DNA from: SHZI01 sp031395645
Lineage (GTDB): Bacteria; Pseudomonadota; Gammaproteobacteria; Steroidobacterales; GCA-2729495
Assembly: GCA_031395645.1 (NCBI GenBank)
Contig: JANNJM010000088.1
Coordinates: 8,663-72,662 of the forward strand
Length of the DNA: 64,000 nt
Reading direction: 5' to 3'
Positions 58,801 to 64,000 of this stretch are shown in pieces. Numbering within the stretch: the first letter of the stretch is position 1; each line of letters starts with the position of its first letter. A model generated the notes under the pieces. It did not search any database and was not told the DNA's origin. It saw only the letters and a program-made list of their open reading frames with translations. The translations under genes were made by a program, and so were the position numbers.

Positions 58801-58934
58801 AAAGCTGAGATCTTGAAGTACGGATCCTCCTCGCGTGGCACGCCCAGAAAAGCATAGATCCCGAGCGCGACGAGACACAGGAACGCGACCAGCGTCGGCT
58901 GGAAGCGGCGGATCGGGTACTCGAGAAGCGTCAT
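55875..58934 (-). CDS. RND-family efflux transporter
   Basis: 1019 residues, near full length for an AcrB/MexB-type inner-membrane pump. N-terminal RRFQPTLVAFLCLVALGIYA is helix 1; the porter region follows; helix 4 carries the proton-relay Asp pair in LGLLVDDSIVVVENISRHL, and late IGLIALIGIEIKNSILLVDF is the second symmetric helix. Substrate is not predictable from sequence. It is translationally coupled by ATGA to the adaptor, so tetR-tolC-adaptor-pump work as one operon. Confidence 0.92.
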   Translation of the reverse strand: MTLLEYPIRRFQPTLVAFLCLVALGIYAFLGVPREEDPYFKISAFIISVILPGADPIDLERLVAKPMEDRLAELDDVKEIETTVVDNVAVVVIEFEAFTDPDEKYDEVQREINALRPNLPGQISRLEIRKFSPALVNTVQFALVSATATYRELEDLARELKDRLKSVEGVRTAESWAFPSRELRIEVDLGRMAELNVTPGVLVDALQSENSDLPAGTIDLGLRSFTLKTSGSYESLDEVRDTVVASRAGINTRVRDVARVFWADQPLSYTGRFNGQRAVFVTANQKDGFNILKVRERIAAAVDDFSSQIPGRIKLEWGFDQSRNVSDRLNRLSTDLAIAIALVAITLLPLGLRAAGIVMISIPLSLSFGLACIYFLGFSLNQLSIAGFVLALGLLVDDSIVVVENISRHLRMGYSRAEAALKGTQQIFQAILGCTATLLFAFLPLMVLPETAGKFIRVLPATVVTTILGSLLIALFIIPFIASRVLQPAEEVGGNRVLQRLMGLIERWYRPALEYCLARPRSTAVVAIGGSLLLTALLVPVVGSSLFPKSNAPMFLVKVETPNGSSLAATDAALRFVESKLAAMPEVQSYFSNLGHGNPQIYYNHLPRQDAANFAELFVQLKAYSTRATPSMLEVLRKELAQYPNARIYVDEFINGPPITAPIAVRIVGPDLGTLEALSRQIEKLITGVPGTQDVDNPLRVPRTNLRLTVDPQKASQLGVPTVAFDQAVRLSVSGVEVGKYKEADGEQYAIVVRSPVGPRPDLSVLAEVRIPSRGGSSLPLSQLALLEFEKAPSQIQRYGRERSVTINADVERGLNTAKINARVVQELERFEFPRGYRYVLGGEAQSGSESFSGVGTAAIVALFGIFAVLVIEFGSFKSTLIVLTVVPIGLVGGFLALLVTGNSVSFTASIGLIALIGIEIKNSILLVDFTNQLRAQGVPLDEAIERAGETRFVPILLTSATAIGGLLPLALQNVGLYSPMAWVIIGGLLTSTFLARLVTPVMYKLFTPEVEIKPVPFA

Positions 58935-59980
58935 TCGCTGGCGGCGACTGGGGGGGTAACCGGCTGGACCGACTCACCGTCCTCGAGGTACAGGGCGCCA
59001 TCAGTGACGACCTTCTCGCCGGACTTCAGCCCCTCGGCAACGGCGATCGCAGTCGGCGCGATGAATGCTATGCGCACCGCACGACGGATCGCCACACCGT
59101 TCTCAACGACGAAGACGGCTGCCCGGTCACCGTCCGCCTCAATCACAGCTGATATTGGCGCGTAGGGCAACGTCGACTCGCCGGCAATCACAGGATCGAT
59201 CCGGACGCGCGCCGACAAGCCGCTCACCAGCTTCACCGGCGCTGCCGCCAACTCCACCTCGATGTCGAACAGGCTGCTGGCTGCATCAGCAGCGCCGGGC
59301 AGCACCGTGATGCGCCCCGTCAGGGACTGCCCCGGAAAGGCATCGACGCTCACCGTCGCCGGATCCCCCAGCCGCAGTTGGACAACGTCACGATCGGAAA
59401 GCGCCGCACGCACGATGAAGCCACCCGCTCGCGGTCCGACCACGAGGATGGATTGTCCGGGTTGGACGAACTCCCGTTCCTCCACGAGCTTGCGCAGCAC
59501 AACGCCGTCACGGGGCGCGAGAATGGTTGAGAAATTCCGGTTGAACTCCGCGGCGCGCAGCGTGGCACGGGCGACGGCGGCCTGGGTCCGCACCGCCTCG
59601 AGCTCCTCTTCGCTGATCACTTCATCGGTGCGCAGCCTGCTGCTGCGGGCCAGGTCGCGCTCCGCCTTGGCGGCCAGCTGCCGTGCCTGCTCCACCTGGG
59701 CATCAACTTCGGTCAACTCCAGAGCCGCGAGTTGCTGGCCGGCCCGCACCACCTGACCTTCATTTACGGTTATTGCGCGGACGATTCCGGCCACCTTGAA
59801 CGACAATTTGAGTTCTTCGCGAGTCGTGATCACGCCAGTGGTCAGGATCGGCGGCTGAGCCGGACCGGTCGTGACAATGCCGGTACCGACGCGGGTGGGC
59901 TCCCGGGCCGGCGCCTGCTCCGGCGGCTTGCAGCCGGCCAGCGCCACGAGCAATAGCAGAAGGGGCAGCAGAGGAATCAT
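58931..59980 (-). CDS. RND periplasmic adaptor lipoprotein
   Basis: 349 residues. Lipobox in LLLLLVALAGCKPPE. Membrane-fusion-protein layout: VAGIVRAITVNEGQVVRAGQ (lipoyl half), coiled-coil hairpin QVEQARQLAAKAERDLARSS through RATLRAAEF, second lipoyl half, and a beta-barrel and membrane-proximal part. It links the pump to the TolC-type channel. It is the AcrA/MexA position. Confidence 0.92.
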   Translation of the reverse strand: MIPLLPLLLLLVALAGCKPPEQAPAREPTRVGTGIVTTGPAQPPILTTGVITTREELKLSFKVAGIVRAITVNEGQVVRAGQQLAALELTEVDAQVEQARQLAAKAERDLARSSRLRTDEVISEEELEAVRTQAAVARATLRAAEFNRNFSTILAPRDGVVLRKLVEEREFVQPGQSILVVGPRAGGFIVRAALSDRDVVQLRLGDPATVSVDAFPGQSLTGRITVLPGAADAASSLFDIEVELAAAPVKLVSGLSARVRIDPVIAGESTLPYAPISAVIEADGDRAAVFVVENGVAIRRAVRIAFIAPTAIAVAEGLKSGEKVVTDGALYLEDGESVQPVTPPVAASE

Positions 59981-61407
59981 GGAACAGCAACTCCAGATAG
60001 AAGCGGCAGCGGCTTGACGGCGGTGGCATAGGCCAGGTCCGCCTGCCGGGACAACAGCGCAAAGCGGGTCAGATTGAGATTGAGCTCAGCCCCTGTGAGG
60101 GCATTCCGCGCGTCCAGAAACACGACCTGATTGATCACACCGAGGTCACGCTTGCTGCCGGCAATCCGAAAGCCGGCGCGGGCGGCGTCCGCCCGTGCTT
60201 CGGCTGTCGCGAGCGAATCGGCGGCCGTGCGCAGTTGATCCAGCGCCTGCTGCACCTCGAGTTCGATCTGGCGGGCCGTCTCTTCGCGGCGCACGGCAGC
60301 CTGCCGGGCAACGGCGCGCGCCGCGTCGACGCGGGAGCGTATCGCGCCTCCATCGAAGAGCGGCACCGTGAGCTGCACCGACGCCGTCCCAAAGTTGTAG
60401 CCGCTGCCAAACCCGTAGTCTTCACCCTGGATGCCGGCATCGAGCCCGATGGACACCCGGGGCTGACGGGCGGCGCGTTGCTGTCGCACCTGATATTCGG
60501 CGACGCGTGTAAGTGCGGCGAGCTCCCCGAGCTCCGGACGGCGGTCCAGGGCGCCTTTGCGCAGATCCCCGTCGTCGTCGACCATTGCCGTCTCTGACCA
60601 GGCGAAATCGCGGGAAGCGGTCGTCGCGATTTCGAGTGGCGCATCCAGCGCGCGGTTCAACAGGAAATTCACGAGCTGTCCACTACGGGCGGCCAGGTTG
60701 GCGGCCTCGCGGCGCTGCTGCTGAACCTCCAGCAATTCGGCCCGGGCGCGCAGCACCTGATCCTGGGTGACGCGACCATTGGCGTAGAGCGAGTCGTTCA
60801 CCCGCAGGTTTTCCTGCAGGAGGCCGAGACTCGACGCGACGATTTCGACGCTGCTGCGGGCCCGCAGCCAGTCCAGATAGCCCACGGTCACATCCCGCTC
60901 CAGCCTGCGGCCGAGGGCTTCGCGCGCGAATTGCGTGCTGTTAAGGGCCGCGCTCTGGGCCCGAAACGCGGCGGGAATGGCCGGCGCGTACAGGGGCTGT
61001 CGCAGGGTCAGCCGGGTGTCCTGCTCCCGTTCCCGGAGAAACTGGAAGGTGGTATCGGGGATGTCGTCGAAGCGGGGTGGCTCGCCGTTTGCAACCAGCA
61101 GTTCATTCAGGGTCTCGTATGCCGGATTGATCAGACTAGCAATTGGCACGTCGAACTCCCGCCCGCCATCCGCCCAGCTGTACCGGGCGTCGAGGCCGAA
61201 CTGCGGCAGGAAACGACTGCGCGCTTCGGAAAGGAGTGCCAGCTGCCGTTCCACATCGAAGCCCTGGCTGCGCAGTGCCAGATTCGAAGCCAGCGCTTCC
61301 TGCACGTAGTCATCGACGATCGACTGCAGGGGTCGGCCTGGCTGAGCAGTCTGCGCAACGGTCGACAGGCTGACCAGAACCAGGCTGGCGGTCGCAAGAC
61401 CGCGCAT
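59977..61407 (-). CDS. TolC-family outer-membrane channel protein
   Basis: 476 residues from ATG 61407. Signal peptide ends VAQTAQP; the rest has alpha-helical barrel repeats: LQSIVDDYVQEALASNLALR, DARYSWADG, RAELLEVQQQRREAANLAAR, and second-half SRVDAARAVARQAAVRREET. It is the exit duct with the adaptor and pump. An upstream extension in frame lacks signals. Start overlaps the tetR stop by one base. Confidence 0.9.
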   Translation of the reverse strand: MRGLATASLVLVSLSTVAQTAQPGRPLQSIVDDYVQEALASNLALRSQGFDVERQLALLSEARSRFLPQFGLDARYSWADGGREFDVPIASLINPAYETLNELLVANGEPPRFDDIPDTTFQFLREREQDTRLTLRQPLYAPAIPAAFRAQSAALNSTQFAREALGRRLERDVTVGYLDWLRARSSVEIVASSLGLLQENLRVNDSLYANGRVTQDQVLRARAELLEVQQQRREAANLAARSGQLVNFLLNRALDAPLEIATTASRDFAWSETAMVDDDGDLRKGALDRRPELGELAALTRVAEYQVRQQRAARQPRVSIGLDAGIQGEDYGFGSGYNFGTASVQLTVPLFDGGAIRSRVDAARAVARQAAVRREETARQIELEVQQALDQLRTAADSLATAEARADAARAGFRIAGSKRDLGVINQVVFLDARNALTGAELNLNLTRFALLSRQADLAYATAVKPLPLLSGVAVP

Positions 61408-62051
61408 CACTCGCCCGTCCGGAGGGAGATCATCGCCATCCGCAGCGTCTGGTCGACCAGTGCTTCGGCCGTTACGCCGTGCTGGATCAGCACTCCGCGC
61501 TTCATACTGGCAACCTGGATCGTACCGTGGGTCATGGCCCACAGAGCCAGCGCGATGGTGATGGGCGAACCGGACGATGTGGCGACAGAACCATCGCGCA
61601 TGCCTTCTTCAAGAGCGGCGGTGAGGAGCGTGTGCACCCGGGCGCCCGCGGCAAGACACGCGGAATAGTTGGTGCCGGTATCCGCCGTCGAGGGGTCGGT
61701 GGCCTCGAAGCGCGCCAGGATCTCGAACTGCAAGGGGTACTCGGCAGCGAACGCGACGTAGGCACGACCCATGGCAACGACGCGCCCGAGGCCAGTGTTG
61801 TTTTCAGTCGATAGTGAGTTGAAACGGTCGTGCAGGCCGGTCAGCGCACGCTCGCAGATTCCGGACTCGAGGTCGCCTTTATCCTGGAAGTAGACGTAGA
61901 GCAGGCCCCGCGAGAGGCGGGCTTCCCGGGCGACCTGCTCCATGGTGAGGTTCTCGAGTCCAGCGGCAGACGCCACGCGTTCGGCAGCATCGAGAATGTC
62001 GTTTCGTCGACGTTCTTTCTCTTCGATGCGGCGAGCGGCGATGGGGTCCAT
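61407..62051 (-). CDS. TetR-family repressor
   Basis: 214 residues. N-terminal helix-turn-helix: ILDAAERVASAAGLENLTME and VAREARLSRGLLYVYFQDKG; the rest is the ligand-binding helical domain (EYPLQFEILARFEATDPSTA). First gene of the efflux operon and, by family rule, its autorepressor. Dyads with TGACA half-sites lie 22-56 bp upstream of the start. Confidence 0.93.
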   Translation of the reverse strand: MDPIAARRIEEKERRRNDILDAAERVASAAGLENLTMEQVAREARLSRGLLYVYFQDKGDLESGICERALTGLHDRFNSLSTENNTGLGRVVAMGRAYVAFAAEYPLQFEILARFEATDPSTADTGTNYSACLAAGARVHTLLTAALEEGMRDGSVATSSGSPITIALALWAMTHGTIQVASMKRGVLIQHGVTAEALVDQTLRMAMISLRTGE

Positions 62052-62072
62052 ACCCGGCAGACTAGCCGTCGC

Positions 62073-62107
62073 TTTGACATTCTGTCAATGACAATACATG
62101 TGTCAAA
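62073..62107. promoter_or_regulatory. Candidate TetR operator
   Basis: Outer arms TTTGACA (62073-62079) and TGTCAAA (62101-62107) flank an inner near-perfect palindrome TGTCAATGACA (62083-62093), all upstream of the tetR start. The shared half-site TGACA suggests one dimer or two. Function is inferred from position. Confidence 0.55.
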
Positions 62108-62172
62108 TCACAGACTGGACAAGGGTCTTGCGTCGAACTCGTTCCCCCATGCAATACCCTCGTCGGTGCCGG

Positions 62173-63072
62173 TCAGGGCTTCCGGGTCAGGCTCAGCATG
62201 TGCTCGCCCAGTTTGCGGAACTCTGTCCCGCGGGTCGAACCCTGCCGCCAGGCGAGTCCAATCTCCCGGTAATTCCGCTCAGGGAGGGCGTACGTTTCCA
62301 CGCGGGTTCCCCCCAGCAGGGCCGAGCCCTCAGCCATTTCCGGCAGAAAGGTGATGCCGAGGTCAGCGTCTACCATTTCGATCAGGGTCAGCAGGCTGGA
62401 GGCTGCGAAGGGGCTGATCTTCTCGCTGCCCTTGAGGCGGCACGCAGAAATGGCGTGCTCGCGCAGGCAGTGCCCGTCGTCCAGCAGTAGCACTGCATCC
62501 CGGTCCAGCCGGTTGTAGCTATAGCGGTTGGGGTTCACGAGCCGGGTTCCGCGCCGGCATGCCAGCCGGAAGGCGTCGCGGAACAGGGGCTGTACCTCGA
62601 CGTTATCCAGCTCGAATGGCAACGCCAGCAGCAACAGGTCCAGCTCTCCTTTCAGCAGCTTCGCGTGAATCTCGACCGTGGTGCCCTCGTGCAGGAATAG
62701 CCGCAGCTTTGGCAACAACCTCCGCAGGCGGGGCAGCACCCGGGGCAACATAAAGGGCGCAATAGTCGGGATCACACCGAGACGCAGCGGGCCGGCCAGC
62801 GGCGAGCGCTCGGTCTGGGCAAGCGTCACGAGACCCTCGATGTCCCTGAGGCACAGCCGGGCCTGAGTCGCCACTTCCTGACCAAGTGCCGTAATCGTGA
62901 CCCGCCGGCTGGTGCGATCGACGAGTCCCACGCCCAGAAGGGTCTCCAGCTCGCGAATGGCAACACTGAATGCCGACTGGGACACGAAGCTGGCGTCAGC
63001 TGCCTTGCCGAAATGGCGGTGCTCGGCCAGCGCCACGAAGTAGGTCAGTTGACGCGTGCTGGGCAGCCTCAT
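62173..63072 (-). CDS. oxyR: OxyR, LysR-type peroxide sensor
   Basis: 299 residues. LysR helix-turn-helix (FGKAADASFVSQSAFSVAIR) and an effector domain with the redox pair in LLLDDGHCLREHAISACR: two Cys separated by eight residues, as C199 and C208 in E. coli OxyR. H2O2 forms the disulfide and activates peroxide defence genes. Divergent from the peroxiredoxin-glutaredoxin gene across 98 bp. ATG at 63072. Confidence 0.95.
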   Translation of the reverse strand: MRLPSTRQLTYFVALAEHRHFGKAADASFVSQSAFSVAIRELETLLGVGLVDRTSRRVTITALGQEVATQARLCLRDIEGLVTLAQTERSPLAGPLRLGVIPTIAPFMLPRVLPRLRRLLPKLRLFLHEGTTVEIHAKLLKGELDLLLLALPFELDNVEVQPLFRDAFRLACRRGTRLVNPNRYSYNRLDRDAVLLLDDGHCLREHAISACRLKGSEKISPFAASSLLTLIEMVDADLGITFLPEMAEGSALLGGTRVETYALPERNYREIGLAWRQGSTRGTEFRKLGEHMLSLTRKP

Positions 63073-63170
63073 GTTTCATTTCCTCTATCGTTTCGATATA
63101 AATAATCGACTTCCTGATTATCGTACAAACGGGCAGTATGCCGCCAGACCCAACCAAGGAGTATCAGTAC
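63073..63170. promoter_or_regulatory. OxyR/peroxiredoxin divergent promoter region
   Basis: Includes TATCGTTTCGATA (63086-63098), a 5-bp dyad with 3-bp spacer, and AT-rich repeats of the ATCG type spaced about one helical turn apart (ATCG near 63104, TATCG near 63118). OxyR protects extended ATAG/CTAT-like sites; the match is partial. AAGGAG precedes the ATG at 63171. Confidence 0.45.
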
Positions 63171-63914
63171 ATGCTACAAACCCGCGAAGGCCAGCGTGTC
63201 CCCGAAGTGACCTTCCGTACCCGCAAGGGTGCCGAATGGGCCAACAGAACGAGCAAGGAGATCTTCGACGGCCGCACCGTGGTTGTCTTCTCGCTGCCGG
63301 GCGCCTTCACGCCCACGTGTTCTTCCACACACGTACCGCGTTACAACCAGTTCGCGCCGGCGTTGAAGGCGCAGGGAGTGGACGAGATCGTCTGCATGTC
63401 CGTCAACGATGCCTTCGTGATGAACGAGTGGCAGGAAGACCAGCACGCCTGGAACCTCACCTTCCTGCCAGACGGCAATGGCGAGTTTTCCGAAGGTATG
63501 GGCCTGCTCGTCGGCAAGGAAGACATTGGCTTCGGCCGCCGGTCATGGCGTTACTCGATGCTGGTCCGGAACGGCGTCATCGAGAAAATGTTTATCGAGC
63601 CCGAAGAACCCGGCGACCCTTTCAAGGTATCCGACGCCGACACCATGCTCGCCTACCTCGCACCGGGAGTTGCCAAGCCCCTCGACGTGACGGTATTCAC
63701 CCGCAAGGGCTGCCCGCATTGTTCCCGTGCCAAGGCACTGCTCAAGGATCGCGGGATCGGGTTCGAAGAGCTGACGCTGAACAAGGAGTTCTCGGACAGC
63801 ACGCTGCGCGCCGTAGCCGGCAGCACGTCTGTGCCGCAGGTCTTCGTCAACGGCAGCCACATCGGCGGCGCGGATGATCTGGAGAAGTGGCTCGCCGGGC
63901 GGCAGGCCGCTTAG
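63171..63914 (+). CDS. Peroxiredoxin-glutaredoxin hybrid
   Basis: 247 residues. Residues 1 to about 165 are a Prx5-type peroxiredoxin: LPGAFTPTCSSTHVPRY (peroxidatic Cys) and GFGRRSWRYSMLV. Residues about 170-247 are a glutaredoxin: VTVFTRKGCPHCSRAKALL with CPHC, TSVPQVFVNGSHIGG (cis-Pro and GSH site). The hybrid reduces peroxides with glutathione directly. ATG at 63171 with AAGGAG at nine bases; a longer frame lacks the site. Divergent from oxyR, so probably induced by peroxide. Confidence 0.94.
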   Translation: MLQTREGQRVPEVTFRTRKGAEWANRTSKEIFDGRTVVVFSLPGAFTPTCSSTHVPRYNQFAPALKAQGVDEIVCMSVNDAFVMNEWQEDQHAWNLTFLPDGNGEFSEGMGLLVGKEDIGFGRRSWRYSMLVRNGVIEKMFIEPEEPGDPFKVSDADTMLAYLAPGVAKPLDVTVFTRKGCPHCSRAKALLKDRGIGFEELTLNKEFSDSTLRAVAGSTSVPQVFVNGSHIGGADDLEKWLAGRQAA

Positions 63915-63926
63915 CACCGCCGGATA

Positions 63927-63981
63927 GGAAATGGGGACATGCCTAATTTCCCCTTTGGAAATTAGGCATGTCCCCATTTCC
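63927..63981. repeat. 25-bp perfect-arm hairpin, right copy of the composite element
   Basis: Bases 63927-63951 and 63957-63981 are exact inverse complements around a 5-base loop, beginning GGAAATGGGGACATGCC. It shares AAATGGGGACATGCC with the copy at 45668, and lies 13 bp after the peroxiredoxin-glutaredoxin stop, where it may also end transcription. Confidence 0.9.
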
Positions 63982-64000
63982 CGCCTCACGGCGCTCCTAC
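63982..64000 (-). repeat. REP-like end of the composite element (cut by the window)
   Basis: The complement reads GTAGGAGCGCCGTGAGGCG, matching the REP start (GTAGGAGCGCC) at 45641. Relative to the 45.6-kb copy, hairpin and REP are in inverted order, so the same two-part unit occurs in opposite orientation. Confidence 0.65.

Noticed and set aside
1..64000. CRISPR array, tRNA, rRNA or full prophage
   Set aside because: No regularly spaced repeats, cloverleaf-like sequence or clustered phage genes were recognised; the sheath gene stands alone.

Overview
This is GC-rich, gene-dense DNA that I read as a chromosomal segment of an environmental gammaproteobacterium. The family content supports this: class I ketol-acid reductoisomerase with divergent IlvY, SohB, LipA, the TonB/ExbB/ExbD/ExbD/TPR operon type, glutamylated-putrescine catabolism, and OxyR next to a peroxiredoxin-glutaredoxin hybrid. 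The genus cannot be fixed from sequence alone. No rRNA, tRNA, CRISPR array or complete insertion sequence was recognised.

Layout. 0.2-2.2 kb: a divergent tRNA-guanine transglycosylase fused to an MnmD-like methyltransferase. 2.2-4.7 kb: a decay zone with remnants of vapBC, an FMN-dependent 2-hydroxy-acid dehydrogenase and a PPK2 kinase, each with a missing internal or terminal part, around an intact SGNH hydrolase. 4.8-5.4 kb: a REP-associated tyrosine transposase. 6.0-10.2 kb: a homologue of mammalian MEST/PEG1 whose 3' end is duplicated (69 bp, 65 matches) on the far side of a 3.4-kb insert carrying one giant secreted beta-helix/FG-GAP/thrombospondin-3/dockerin-like protein. 10.2-14.5 kb: small membrane and GIY-YIG genes and an orphan contractile-tail-sheath gene with two unknown partners. 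14.5-25.7 kb: housekeeping genes (L,D-transpeptidase, ilvC/ilvY, sohB, lipA, a diguanylate cyclase, a glyoxalase-like protein).

25.9-31.1 kb: tonB-exbB-exbD-exbD plus two tandem TPR secretory proteins. 31.1-41.2 kb: a polyamine block, with an uptake operon (potFGHI) on + and a catabolic operon (puuD-puuA-spuC-puuB-torF) on -, meeting at one hairpin terminator. puuB has no ordinary start codon; a well-spaced Shine-Dalgarno sequence precedes ATC. 41.4-45.6 kb: two MFS transporters around a CsoR/RcnR-type regulator and a His-rich cation diffusion facilitator.

45.8-53.4 kb: a sulfate-type ABC transporter whose ATPase carries an extra C-terminal region resembling universal stress proteins. It is followed in tight succession by a histidine kinase and response regulator, with the binding protein on the opposite strand. 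REP-like palindromes flank this block, and in two cases the REP contains the stop codon of the adjacent gene. 53.4-62.1 kb: rhomboid protease, MerR regulator, and a translationally coupled tetR-tolC-adaptor-RND efflux operon. 62.2-63.9 kb: oxyR divergent from the peroxiredoxin-glutaredoxin gene. The window ends in a second copy of a composite hairpin/REP element.
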